Of a stretch of 64,000 nucleotides of DNA, positions 10,901-21,939 are shown one piece after another (within the stretch, counting starts at the first letter, position 1; the number at the start of each line of letters is the position of its first letter). The notes under the pieces are model-generated. The model did not search any database. It saw only the letters and a program-made list of their open reading frames with translations, and had not been told where the DNA came from. The stretch is from Ostrinia nubilalis (Eukaryota; Arthropoda; Insecta; Lepidoptera; Crambidae). A program made the translations under genes and the position numbers. The stretch lies in NCBI RefSeq assembly GCF_963855985.1, contig NC_087100.1, positions 283,001 through 347,000 of the forward strand, given 5' to 3'.

Positions 10901-11027
10901 GCCGGGTTGCACCATCTTACTTCAACTTTGACAAGCGTCAAAAGTCTGTCTAACTTCATACAAAAAACACCGGTTATCGCCAAAGCTACGGTCAAAGTTA
11001 GGTCACGTCAGGTGGTGCAACTCAGCC
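10901..11027 (+). mobile_element. MITE, GGTTGCACCA family, copy 1
   Basis: Terminal repeats GCCGGGTTGCACCA and TGGTGCAACTCAGCC bracket a non-coding 127-bp element containing ACACCGGTTAT. It matches the inverse complement of 39863-39988, which confirms it as a repeat with two copies in the window. Confidence 0.7.
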
Positions 11028-11570
11028 AAAGAAAAAATTCATTTTGATCGCTAATGTCAGTTTGCAGCGAGTGACACAACCTCCCCGTCTGAAGGCCAGC
11101 GGCCGACTGCCGCCCGCACCCCGCGAAGGCCCCCTCAACAGCAAAACGTTCGGAATTTATCAAAAGTAAAATTTATGAATGAAAGTAATGTTCGATTGAA
11201 AAACGCAACGTGTCATTTAAAGATTAAAGAATTCCTAATCTATTCGTGCAAAAATCATTTAAATTAACATAGTCGTTTTGGAGGAGTAGGGAATTTAAGT
11301 AAAAAATCGATGTCCCGTATTTATTTTTTTAATCCAAAACAAAGAGACGTAACGAAAATTCAAACGTCACAAATGTAGTCCTTGAACTGTTGTATAACAT
11401 ATATTTTTTTCAACTATTTCTATCCAGCGGTAAAAGAGGAGTAGGCTTTACAAAATGCCCATTTGGCGCGGATTGAGGACTCTAATCGCCTTAATTACTT
11501 TTCATAAGTAGGAGTGGGTACTTATTACTAAAGATCTCAAATTTCAAATTTGACATTAAAATCATTCATA

Positions 11571-11974
11571 TAGATGACCCACGCTGAACTGTCCCACCAA
11601 ACTCAATGACAGGGGGGCGCTATCATCGTTCAACTATATGGTTTCCAACATGGCAAAAATCTGAACCAGCGATCCGTTATTGACGGTGGCGCCCCACTGT
11701 CAATGTCATCGACAGGACAGTCCAGTATTTTGGAACTATATGTAAAATTATTTACTTATCTAGCCGTAGAGAGCCTAGTAGGTACTACCACTAAAAAACA
11801 TGACTATAGTTCCAAAATACTGGACTGTCCTGTCGATGACATTGACAGTGGGGCGCCACCGTCAATACCGGATCGCTGGTTCAGATTTTTGCCATGTTGG
11901 AAACCATATAGTTGAACGATGGTAGCGCCCCCCTGTCATTGAGTTTGGCGGGACAGTTCAGCGTGGGTCATCTA
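11571..11974. mobile_element. 404-bp foldback element with about 170-bp terminal inverted repeats
   Basis: The left arm begins TAGATGACCCACGCTGAACT and the right arm ends with its inverse complement. The arms run about 170 bp with only a few mismatches, separated by a loop of about 65 bp at 11740-11804. TATA is present on both sides, which fits a TA target site (Tc1/mariner-type MITE). Translation through the arms is open but carries no domain, and the open frame at 11703 is a by-product of the symmetry. Confidence 0.8.
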
Positions 11975-12773
11975 TACTGCCAGAAACTGACAAATGATAA
12001 AAAAAAGTAAAATGTTATGCATTAAAATTTTACTTTTTTTTACTTTTACAAGATAAGTTTACTCAAATGAATACTGCCAGATTCCATTGACGCAGACTAT
12101 ATTATTATAAAAATCACGGTTGATTTCCTATTATGTACATTCCTCATCCGATTTAGCTGTGGTTCGGTACGCGAACGCATTGTCCAAAAGTGCACATTCA
12201 TAAGTCTGATACTATTCTATAGTAGAGATCCTACTTATTGTTTAGTTTAATTAATTGATAAGCTGCTTTAGAATTCGAAGCGATAATCTGTATGTTTGTA
12301 TTGTTTTTATTTTAATAAAACATTCCTTTTAAAATGAGTTTTGTTTTCTGTCCTCAAAAATTTCCCTTTATTTATGATATTTAAATCATTTGGACGTCAG
12401 TATTTAGACGAGCTTTAGATGTCTTGTTTTAAAATATCTAATCATTAATAGAATCATGAAGGCAAACAAAGTATGTACTTAAATATTGTAAGAAAAATAT
12501 TTTATATCGCCTCCGACCAACACCAAATCTGATGTTGCTACGAAAATCGTAGCGCACGATTCGTAGCGCACCCTGCCTCTAGCCATTTATTATCTCTGAC
12601 AATAATTAATAGCTAGATGAACAGCCCTTGGAATAAAAAAGTCAAAAGTCAAATTCCTTCAATTGGATAGACTATTAAATAATGCTTACAAATTAAAATA
12701 AAAAATTAATAGAAGAATAATTAAAAAAATGTGGTTTATGGTTATTAAAAGTACATACAATAACTATATGTTT

Positions 12774-12893
12774 CGGCAGTGGAGGTAGGATAGCTAGTTA
12801 CTTCGTGGTTGAAATTCGCTTCCACCTTCGACCTGATTATCACTTTCCATCAGGTGAGATAAAGGTCAAGAGCTTCCTCGTTGAGAATAAAAA
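12774..12893 (+). mobile_element. 5'-truncated tRNA-SINE tail
   Basis: It matches the tail of the SINE at 2330-2664: CGGCAGTGGAGGTAGGATAG, GCTTCCACCTTCGACCTGAT, CCATCAGGTGAGATA and GAGCTTCCTCGTTG followed by an A-rich end. The tRNA head is missing, so this is a truncated copy. Confidence 0.7.
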
Positions 12894-13204
12894 CATGCTC
12901 TATTCAGTTGTTGTCTCTAAATCTATTCTGCGTAATGTAAACTTAGAGGATTCTCAATTAAAATTCACTCTAAGAAAGTCAAAAATATTGAACGGAATAA
13001 TGATATCCCATTTTCCACTTTAGTGAGCGATTACAGGAAATTAAGTACATGTTTTTTGAACTTTTTTGCACTATTATGAAAGTTCAGATAACTTTTTTAT
13101 TTAAACTTTTAAGTTTGAAATTTTATAATGTTTTGCTAAAATTACATTTTTCAAGTTTCTAGCAAACATTTTGCTTTTGTTTATGAATGCTTCGTATGCA
13201 TCGT

Positions 13205-13421
13205 ATTCCGTACCTCTAGTAGGAAAAACTTTCGAGTTCGTTTCGTTGCGTATTCAAAGTGTCATCGAAAAATTTTGTATGAAAAATTAAACAGCGCCCC
13301 CTATATTATAGCCGCCCTAGGGGGCGCTGTTTAATTTTTCATACAAAATTTTTCGATGACACTTTGAATACGCAACGAAACGAACTCGAAAGTTTTTCGT
13401 ACTAGAGGTACCGAACGGAAT
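13205..13421. mobile_element. 217-bp foldback MITE
   Basis: The arms start ATTCCGTACCTCTAGTA and end with the matching inverse complement (the right arm has a few extra bases near the tip). The stem is about 100 bp and very well paired, meeting around the palindromic CCCCCTATATTATAGCCGCCC. Non-coding; the minus-strand frame through it is chance. Confidence 0.75.
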
Positions 13422-14060
13422 CACGTTCTTCTTCATTTCTTTGTAAAACGAGCATGTGATATGTATTCTAGCAAATAAATTATTAAATTTCAATTTGAAT
13501 CTTGTATTTTGCATCAAAGATAGAAAGGTGAATATTTTTCACACAACTGCAATTAATAGCGATTTTGTAAAAAAAAAGATCTCTGAGAATAGTCAAAAAG
13601 ATAAAAAAAAATTGAAGCCTCCTATCGGGTCACGAAATTCTAAAAAGTTACAAAATTTATTATAACTTCTGAGGGTGATTCCAATAGCCCCACTGATGCT
13701 CTACCTATGGGCTTTGGCTTGACACTACTTTTTGGGACAGGTACATTGACATATTTTTCTTTTATCTTCTTGTCGTTTCGTCAACAAACCTACACATTGT
13801 CAGCCCGAAACTCTGCTACAAGAGTGGCGTTGTTTTTTCCATAATTCCAAAAGTTATCTTTATTTTTGGAGAAGGTTTTTAAAATATTTTTAAGGGAAAA
13901 TATTAATCTTATAATGCTGTTTTAAAGATTTATTAAAATTAATTTAAAGAGTGGTATCCGATTGAAATAGAAAATAAAAAAAGTATAAAAACAAATACCA
14001 TTGGTATTAAATGATGGTATTGGATGGTAAAAGATCAAAAGTTACATGAATAAAAATAAC
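13422..14060. other. no gene seen
   Basis: AT-rich DNA. A GGGACAG-type phrase near 13734 resembles the remnant at about 9940. Homology between the gene array units fades out near 14060. Confidence 0.3.
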
Positions 14061-14156
14061 CTCATAATCTGAAAAGTACTAATTCAATAACTTACGATTG
14101 TCTTTGAATTAATATGGTACAAAAATGCAAAGAAATACGAGTTAAAATACTTTGTT

Positions 14157-14162
14157 TTTATT
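14157..14162 (-). terminator. poly(A) signal candidate, array gene 1
   Basis: TTTATT on the plus strand gives AATAAA on the minus strand, about 205 bases past the stop. The same signal is kept in the same context in the other two array units (18430 and 21730), which supports use. Confidence 0.5.
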
Positions 14163-14364
14163 AAAGTGCATGACAGAATAAATTAACACAACAAATAAAT
14201 TAATAAATCAACACAATAAATAAATTAGACTAAAGTCGACTCCAGAGCGGCGATCGAGAGATCCTTCAAGTGGCGCGTGCGCGAGCGCCGGGCGTCACTC
14301 CCGGCGCTCCAGGCGCCTACGACTAGCAACAACGGGCGGCGGCCCCGGACACACCGGACACACG

Positions 14365-14790
14365 TTAGCGGGCGGGCACGGCGTCCTCCACCACGCCCGC
14401 CTCCTGCATGACGCACACGCAGCCCACGGACACGCGCAGCGGCTGCGACTGGTCCTCCTTGGGGAAGTACACCATCACCGTGTCCTCCACCTCCACGCAG
14501 GCCAGCGACAGCCCGGCGTGCTGGTGCTGGCAGCACTCGTTCTTGGGCACGTTCTTGAGCGCGCACCACTGGTTCACGTCGCGCGCGCAGCGCAGCATCT
14601 TGATCCTTTGCGGGATGCGCGCGGCGTCCTCGTCGATGGTCACCTCCACCGGGCACACGGTCTGGTTCAGCACCGCCGTCAGGTCCAGGGCGCGCGGCTC
14701 CCGGCCGGCCAGCGGCAGCGCCGCGGCGAGTCCCACCAGCGAAGCCACCACCACTAGGGCCAGCGTCTTGGAGCGCACATCCATAGTCAT
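14365..14790 (-). CDS. secreted eight-cysteine cystine-knot protein, IL-17-like (array gene 1)
   Basis: A 141-residue protein in one exon. The signal peptide (about residues 3-24, ending GLAAA) is followed by PLAGREPRALDL, the N-glycosylation motif NQTVCP, RIPQRIKMLRC, QWC, ECCQHQH, ACVEV and RVSVGCVCVMQ: eight cysteines, as in the 6.7-kb paralogue. Two start codons are possible. The second (14784, giving MDVRS) has a better context (ACT before, G after) and is the only one kept in gene 3, so it is probably the one used. The protein is identical to gene 2. Role: predicted extracellular ligand with an IL-17-like or related cystine-knot fold; inferred from cysteine spacing and VSVGC-x-C only. 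No intron is visible. The coding block is very GC-rich while both flanks are AT-rich. Confidence 0.85.
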   Translation of the reverse strand: MTMDVRSKTLALVVVASLVGLAAALPLAGREPRALDLTAVLNQTVCPVEVTIDEDAARIPQRIKMLRCARDVNQWCALKNVPKNECCQHQHAGLSLACVEVEDTVMVYFPKEDQSQPLRVSVGCVCVMQEAGVVEDAVPAR

Positions 14791-14967
14791 TTGTTTCGAG
14801 TGAAGACGCGAGGAGACAAGCAGAGTCGGGTGTGTTCGTTGGAGGCACTACTTCGAATAGGCACTGGCGATGTCGACAGTACTCTTGAGAGAATAATCAC
14901 GGAAGCGCTTACGTCTGCGCTGTAAGGAAGGTTGCACGACAATAGAGCTCGGCGCGAGACAGCGAAC

Positions 14968-14977
14968 TTTTTAAAGA
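14968..14977 (-). promoter_or_regulatory. conserved TATA-like element, array gene 1
   Basis: The minus strand reads CTTTAAAAAG about 180 bases before the start codon. The element and the sequence between it and the gene (including GCGCTTACGTCTGCGC on the plus strand) are kept in all three array units, and the element keeps the same core in each. Transcription would start about 30 bases downstream, giving a 5' UTR of roughly 150 bases. Confidence 0.5.
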
Positions 14978-16711
14978 CGTTCTACCATGTGCGCGTATAA
15001 ACCAAAACAAATATCCGACTCACACAAGCACATTCAAAAAGATACACGTCATTACGTACACTGGGGTTTGTACCCTTGTATTAAAAGGCATTCCATAGAT
15101 GTTGATTCATACGATTGAACACATTAAGCAGGTTTTGTGTGTGTGTACTACTTACATCAGAATTTTATGTAGGTACGTACACCATATCTTTTTTTCGGGA
15201 AGAGGAATAGTTAGTTGCCCGGCACCGTTGGGCTATTGTCGCCTCAAGTATTATATCTGAATGATGATGATGATGTTCTTATAGTAGTAAAGTTTTGCTT
15301 GTTTTTGGTCGTCTACTGTTAATGGCAAATGTAATCTCTTATTTCAGATGCTGTATTGAGCTTTGGCGGTATTTGTGCAGTAGACTCAAGTTTGGTGTAT
15401 ATTGCTTGAGATTGCGATGATGAAGTGAGAGACTTTTTGTAAAATGTGGGATCTGGCATAATCTGTACTAACTGCGTCATATGTCAATCCTTTTGCCGTG
15501 GCTTAAACTATGCGTTCAGCTAAGGACAGCCCTTTCAATAGGGTGTGGACAAGATAAAGTTATTCCCTTCCTAGTCGCTTGCCTGTAAACCTCTTCAGCG
15601 ACAGGGATTTTACCCGAGTCCTACCTCCTTGAAAAAGTTACAAACGTGACAGTTCACTTCATTAGGTCATTCAGTTGTATGTATAATCTCCTGAAGGGCC
15701 GAGTTAATAATGTAACTTAAATCTGTAAGGACAAGATTTATATCGGGCTGAAATATCTTTTCCAATGACAAAGAAAATGCAGCCTATCCGACGCTAGAAT
15801 TTCTTGAAAAACCCAAAAAAAACCTAAGCTTTATTCGCGATATTAAAAAACCAAACTCCTTGTTACTAAAAGTAAAACTTTAACATTTTTGGAATTTTGT
15901 TTATGTATTAATATGTATAGGGTTATTTGTAAAACACCAGTAACATCGCAGGACTGGATGGATACCTAACATCATAAGTAACAACTTTTGCTCTACGTTG
16001 AGACATTTGAAAATTCATTGGTTTTTTTACACGCTAAAATCAACATCAATTTAATTTATCGCTCTAATCTTCATAAATCTACGTGCATCACCCAGATAGC
16101 TCAAGCAAAAGATTCATGATTTTGTTTATGAACATCTAAATTTTACGATAGTATTGTAAAAGTTAAAAATATTTTTTATTATTTTATTTTATTTGTTTAA
16201 CAATGTTTCAACAGCATTAAATTGTACATACATTTTTGTTAAGTTACACTCCTTTAGGTTAAAACTCGTAAACAAAAATGTTGTAGCTTATCATGTCAGC
16301 TATCTAGTCTTGATTGCAGGTGTTTTACAAATAACTCTATCCCGAAATAGTGAATATTTTATCATATTATTATCTTCCTTGCAATTCTATGTCTTGGAGA
16401 TAACCTAGTGAAGTTAAATAAACTTGACTCGATCTTGAAAATTTACTTATAAACTGTGAGTAACGAATAGTTTGAAGTTGGAAGGTTTTCACGAAGACGT
16501 ACCCAGTATCAAACAACGATCGCAAGGAGTTTAGGATGAAAACTTGCCAAGGATTGCTATTGGCTATTATAAGAAAAATATAATTAAATGACCTAAGTAT
16601 GTGAGTGTTATAATAATTTATTTATTTATTTATTTAATTGATCACCAACAAGGTTTCATTGTAGCGTTCATAATAATAAACTAGTAATTAGTAAGCCCAC
16701 CTTTAGCACCA

Positions 16712-17902
16712 GTGTGCTTACCATGAGTTTACGTTATGTGTTCACGCTAGCGACTGCGTAAAAAATGACATTTTTTTTTTATTTGCCTTAAATAGGTGGT
16801 TACAGAGTATTTTTTTTTTATTTTCTTTATTTTTTTATAGTAGTTCTTATTTGATTAGATATAATGTTATAGCCTGACCAGGAACATAAAAACCCTCGCC
16901 ATGTTGCGGAAAACGAATGGTACTAATTTCTTTTAATGGCAACAGGAACTGAAAACTTCATTGTCATGTCACCGTGCATGTCAGTCTATTGCTGTCAAAG
17001 TGTAAACAAACTTTATTTTAAATGTGCGCTATTGATTTTGTGAATTAAATTGCTAAAATATTTTTATAGTCGTGAAAGAAAAGTGGTTTACAATGTGTTA
17101 AAGTATTTGTCGAAGAGAAATACTAAGGGTTCAGACAATATTTTCATTGAATAATGTTTCCGACAAAGGTTGTCAAATTGACTGACATGTTTATCGCATA
17201 GTACAGTCCACTATGAAAATTAGCTGTGGTTTGTTTCAACTACCTATTTTAAAATTTTTTGTCACTTTCTAAGTGTTGAATTTTATGGAATTGGGAAAGA
17301 AGTACCGAGTTTGAAGCGTTCATGAGCAAACATTGCAGTTGAATATTCAAGTTCTGAATTTGATTATTGATGAATAATAAAATAAATCTACTAACTCGAT
17401 TGATGGTTTCATTTAATTTATTTAAATCAGGTTACCTATAATAATATTTTTTCGTTAATTTATGAAAATATCAAATTAGCCCGTAATCCTGAATCCTGAT
17501 ACATAAAGTTAGCCTATTAATTTAACACAGGTACGACTGTACTCAGTGTTGCACTATCAAATGCAATTGACGCGCCTCTATGCCAGGGTTTTTATGTTCC
17601 TGGTCAGGCTATAAGACCTATTTAGTCATAGACTATGACATGCAAATATACAGAATGGTTACAGAGTGAGAAAATTAAATTTAATGTCAATTATGATTAG
17701 TCAATAAATCCATGCATCAACTATATTATCCATACAACATTCAAGTTATCCTTTGTACTTTAAGAATTCATCCACTGAATAAAACGTATTTATTAAATGT
17801 ATGACAGATTGTACAGCGCCCCTAGCGACTACTTTTAAGTACTAAAATCTTCATAGATGTTTTTGACGTACTCGCTAGCGAGCACACCTATGGTAAGCAC
17901 AC
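16712..17902. mobile_element. MITE (GTGTGCTTACCAT ends) carrying 1 kb of extra sequence
   Basis: The ends GTGTGCTTACCATGAG and CACACCTATGGTAAGCACAC are inverted repeats that also share GCTAGCGA-type subterminal motifs. Unit 2 carries the compact 173-bp form at 21031-21203. Here the interior is split by about 1,020 bp at 16772-17790. The compact form is typical of a MITE. Both copies occupy the same place in the duplicated unit, so the element predates the duplication. Confidence 0.65.
16867..17614. mobile_element. 748-bp DNA element with about 33-bp terminal inverted repeats
   Basis: The ends TTATAGCCTGACCAGGAACA and the exact inverse complement at 17595-17614 continue inward as AAAAACCCT and AGGGTTTTT. 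The TATA at each edge suggests a TA target site. No transposase-like frame is seen, so it is non-autonomous. It lies within the extra kilobase that separates unit 1 from unit 2. Confidence 0.7.
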
Positions 17903-18429
17903 AGAAGTTACAAATATTGGTAGACACGAATGAAAATCTGATAAAATATTTGCCTATTGAATGGTGAAGTTTCGTGATGTTGAAAACATTATATTTTACT
18001 GAATGGGATTAAAATATAGACCAAAACTAAAAAGCCGGTGAAGTTATTTTTGAAATGAAATAATTTACTGTTTGTACTCCGAATGACTGCCGTGACTACA
18101 CCGATCAAAATGGCGTGAATATTGTTATGCGCAACTTTAGGGCCTTGTAACTTTTATATTCGTAGAGATATTTTCATGATTCTTTCACAATTATTATTAG
18201 TTTTACTTATATTTTCAAGATTTATTAAAAGAAAAAAATTGGAAACCGTGTTATGTAAAATAACCGCAGTCTTTAATAGGAGCTGTTCATGTTAAAGGAT
18301 TGTGTAATCAATATCTACAAAACCATAATCTGAAAAGACCTTAATAAGTGTTTAATTACTGTTATGTAGTTGCTTTATGAGTAAATATGGTGGAAAAATG
18401 CAAATAAATAAATGTTTAAAATTATTTGT

Positions 18430-18435
18430 TTTATT
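18430..18435 (-). terminator. poly(A) signal candidate, array gene 2
   Basis: AATAAA on the minus strand, about 205 bases past the stop, in the same context as units 1 and 3. Confidence 0.5.
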
Positions 18436-18639
18436 AAAATGCTTAACAGAATAAATATTTACGGTAAATAAATTAATAAATTAACACAATAAATAAATCA
18501 GACTAAAGTCGATGCCTGAGCGGCGATCGTGAGATCCTTCAAGGGGTGCGTGCGTGAGCGCCGGGCGACACTCCCGGCGCTCCCGGCGCGGCTGTGACTA
18601 GCAACAACGGGCGGCGGCCCCGGACACACAGGGCCTACG

Positions 18640-19065
18640 TTAGCGGGCGGGCACGGCGTCCTCCACCACGCCCGCCTCCTGCATGACGCACACGCAGCCC
18701 ACGGACACGCGCAGCGGCTGCGACTGGTCCTCCTTGGGGAAGTACACCATCACCGTGTCCTCCACCTCCACGCAGGCCAGCGACAGCCCGGCGTGCTGGT
18801 GCTGGCAGCACTCGTTCTTGGGCACGTTCTTGAGCGCGCACCACTGGTTCACGTCGCGCGCGCAGCGCAGCATCTTGATCCTTTGCGGGATGCGCGCGGC
18901 GTCCTCGTCGATGGTCACCTCCACCGGGCACACGGTCTGGTTCAGCACCGCCGTCAGGTCCAGGGCGCGCGGCTCCCGGCCGGCCAGCGGCAGCGCCGCG
19001 GCGAGTCCCACCAGCGAAGCCACCACCACTAGGGCCAGCGTCTTGGAGCGCACATCCATAGTCAT
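18640..19065 (-). CDS. secreted eight-cysteine cystine-knot protein, IL-17-like (array gene 2)
   Basis: A 141-residue protein identical to array gene 1: signal peptide, NQTVCP, eight cysteines, ECCQHQH and RVSVGCVCVMQ. The open frame runs 19 codons further upstream to 19122, but that extension is lost in gene 1 through a one-base insertion in the 5' UTR (near 14819), so it is not conserved and the start at 19065 (or the second Met at 19059) is preferred. Complete protein identity with gene 1, with small differences in the flanks, points to a recent duplication or continuing gene conversion. The function is as for gene 1: a predicted secreted ligand, with the family assignment by motif only. 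Confidence 0.85.
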   Translation of the reverse strand: MTMDVRSKTLALVVVASLVGLAAALPLAGREPRALDLTAVLNQTVCPVEVTIDEDAARIPQRIKMLRCARDVNQWCALKNVPKNECCQHQHAGLSLACVEVEDTVMVYFPKEDQSQPLRVSVGCVCVMQEAGVVEDAVPAR

Positions 19066-19240
19066 TTGTTTCGAGTGAAGACGCGAGGAGACAGCAGAGT
19101 CGGGTGTGTTCGCTGGAGGCACTACTTCGAATAGGCACTGGCGATGTCGACGGTACTCTTGAGAGAATAATCACGGAAGCGCTTACGTCTGCGCTGTAAG
19201 GAAGGTTGCACGACAATAGAGCTCGACGCGAGACAGCGAA

Positions 19241-19250
19241 CTTTTTAAAG
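19241..19250 (-). promoter_or_regulatory. conserved TATA-like element, array gene 2
   Basis: CTTTAAAAAG on the minus strand, in the same position and context as in unit 1, about 180 bases before the start codon. Confidence 0.5.
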
Positions 19251-21030
19251 ACGTTCTACCATGTGCGCGTATAAACCAAAACAAATATCCGACTCACACA
19301 AGCACATTCAAAAAGATACACGTCATTACGTACACTGGGGTTTGTACCCTTGTATTAAAAGGCATTCCATGGATGTTGATTCATACGATTGAACACATTA
19401 AGCAGGTTTTGTGTGTGTGTGTACTACTTACATCAGAATTTTATGTACGTACACCATATCTTCTTTCGGAAAGAGGAATAGTTAGTTGCCCGGCACCGTT
19501 GGGCTAATGTCGCCTCAAGTATTATATCTGCATACGCGAGAAAGAAAGGTGTGGAATGGTCATTCTTGTTCTTATAGTAGTAAAGTTTTGAATTTTTTGG
19601 TCGTCTACTGTTAATGGCAAATGTAATCTCTTATTTCAGATGCTGTATCATTTTCAGCTTTGGCGGTATTTGTGCAGTAGACTCAAGTTTGGTGTGTCTT
19701 GCTTGAGATTGCGATGATGGAGTGAGAGTCTTTTTGTAAAATGTGGGATCTGGCATAATCTGTACTAATTGCGTCATATGTCAATTCTTTTGCCGTGGCT
19801 TAACCTATGCGTTCAGGTAAGGACAGCCCTTTCAATAGGGTGTAGACAAGATAAAGTTATTCCCTTCCTAGTCGCTCGCCTGTAAACCTCTTCAGCGACA
19901 GGGATTTTACCTGAGTCCTACCTCCTTGAAAAAGTTACAAACGTGACAGTTTAATTCACTTCATTAGGTCATTCAGTTGTGTGTATAATCTCCTGAAGGG
20001 CCGAGATAATAATGTACCTTAAATCTGTAAGGACAAGATATGAAATATCTTTTCCAATAACAAAGAAAATGCAGCCTATCCGACTTTCTTGATAAAAACC
20101 CAAAAAAAAATTGCTTTATTCGCGATATTAAAAAACCAAACTCCTTGTTACTAAAAGAAAAACTTTAACATTTTGGGATTTTTTTTATGTATTTATTATT
20201 ATTTATTATAGGGTTATTTGTAAAATAACAGTAACATCGCAGGACTGGATGGATACCTAACATCATAAGTAACAACTTTTGCTCTACGCTGAGACATTTG
20301 AAAATTCATTGGTTTTTTTACACGCTAAAATCAACATCAATTTAATTTATCGCTCTAATCTTCATAAATCTACGTGCATCACCAAGATAGCTCAAGCAAA
20401 AGATTCATGATTTTGTTTATGAACATCTAAATTTTACGATAGTATTGTAAAAGTTAAAAATATTTTTTATTATTTTATTTTATTGTTTAACAATGTTTCA
20501 ACAGCATTAAATTGTACATACATTTTTGTTAAGTTACACTCCTTTAGGTTAAAACTCGTAAACAAAAATGTTGTAGCTTATCATGTCAGCTATCTAGTCT
20601 TGATTGCAGGTGTTTTACAAATAACCCTGTATAACTCTATCCCGAAATAGTGAATATTTTATCATATCTTCCTTGCAATTCTATGTCTTGGAGATAACCT
20701 AGTGAAGTTAAATAAACTTGACTCGATCTCGAAAAATTACTTATAAACTGAGAGTAACGAATAGTTTGAAGTTGGAAGGTTTTCACGAAGACGTACCCAG
20801 TACCCAGTACCCAGTATCAAACAACGATCGCAAGGAGTTTAGGATGAAAACTTGCCAAGGATTGCTATTGGTTGAAGCTTGATTATTATATGTATAAGAA
20901 AAATATAATTAAATGACCTAAGTATGTGAGTGTTATAATAATTTATTTATTTATTTAATTGATCACCAACAAGGTTACATTGTAGCGTTCATAATAATAA
21001 ACTAGTAATTAGTAAGCCCACCTTTAGCAC

Positions 21031-21203
21031 CAGTGTGCTTACCATGAGTTTACGTTATGTGTTCACGCTAGCGACTGCGTACAAAAATGACATTAAATGT
21101 ATGACAGATTGTACAGCGCCTCTAGCGACTACTTTTAAGTACTAAAATCTTCATAGATGTTTTTGACGTACTCGCTAGCGAGCACACCTATGGTAAGCAC
21201 ACA
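21031..21203. mobile_element. MITE (GTGTGCTTACCAT ends), compact copy in unit 2
   Basis: The inverted ends GTGTGCTTACCATGAG and CTATGGTAAGCACAC bound a short non-coding element. The interior joins GACATT directly to AAATGTATGACAG, where unit 1 has about 1 kb between the same two sequences. ATT is present at both edges of the extra sequence in unit 1. Confidence 0.65.
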
Positions 21204-21729
21204 GAAGTTACAAATATTGGTAGACACGAATGAAAATCTGATAAAATATTTGCCTCTTGAATGGTGAAGTTTCGTGATGTTGAAAACATTATATTTTACT
21301 GAATGGGATTAAAATATAGACCAAAACTAAAAAGCCGGTGAAGTTATTTTTGAAATGAATTATTTTACTGTTTGTACTCCGAATGACTGTCGTGACTACA
21401 CCGATCAAAATGGCGCGAATATTGTTATGCGCAACTTTAGGGCCTTGTAACTTTTATATTCGTAGAGATATTTTCATGATTCTTTCACAATTATTATTAG
21501 TTTTACTTATATTTTCAAGATATATTAAAAGAAAAAAATTGGAAACCGTGTTATGTAAAATAACCGCAGTCTTTAATAGGAGCTGTTCATGTTAAAGGAT
21601 CGTGTAATCAATATCTACAAAACCATAATCAGAAAAGACCTTAATAAGTGTTTAATTACTGTTATGTAGTTGCTTTATGAGTAAATTAGGTGGAAAAATG
21701 CAAATAAATAAATGTTTAAAATTATTTGT

Positions 21730-21735
21730 TTTATT
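21730..21735 (-). terminator. poly(A) signal candidate, array gene 3
   Basis: AATAAA on the minus strand, about 205 bases past the stop, as in units 1 and 2. Confidence 0.5.
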
Positions 21736-21939
21736 AAAATGCTTAACAGAATAAATTATTACAGTAAATAAATTAATAAATTAACACAATAAATAAATCA
21801 GACTAAAGTCGATGCCTGAGCGGCGATCGTGAGATCCTTCAAGGGGTGCGTGCGCGAGCGCCGGGTGACACTCCCGGCGCTCCCGGCGCGGCTGTGACTA
21901 GCAACAACGGGCGGCGGCCCCGGACACACAGGGCCTACG

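Larger units (their letters stand above)
14060..18400 (-). repeat. tandem duplication unit 1
   Basis: The unit contains gene 1, its 3' UTR and about 3.6 kb of upstream flank. From about 14360 rightward it matches unit 2 closely, including distinctive stretches such as TTCCCTTCCTAGTCGCT and the shared MITE near 16712. The left margin (14060-14360) is recognisably related but more diverged. The unit is about 975 bp longer than unit 2, almost all because of extra sequence at 16772-17790. Confidence 0.8.
18400..21710 (-). repeat. tandem duplication unit 2
   Basis: Contains gene 2 and its upstream flank. The offset from gene 1 is 4,275 bp and from gene 3 is 3,300 bp. The flank matches unit 1 almost base for base apart from small indels (for example a longer TG run near 19410 and a repeated ACCCAGT near 20796) and the missing kilobase. 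The right end (21200-21710) matches the right end of unit 1 (17900-18400), as expected for head-to-tail copies. Confidence 0.8.

Noticed and set aside
15600..15615. A kappa-B-like site (GGGATTTTACC) upstream of array gene 1
   Set aside because: It lies about 640 bases upstream of the TATA-like element and does not match the consensus at its 3' half; there is not enough to support regulation by Rel factors.
18640..19122. An N-terminally longer form of array gene 2 (160 residues)
   Set aside because: The extra 19 codons are out of frame in gene 1 because of a one-base difference and place extra residues before the signal peptide.
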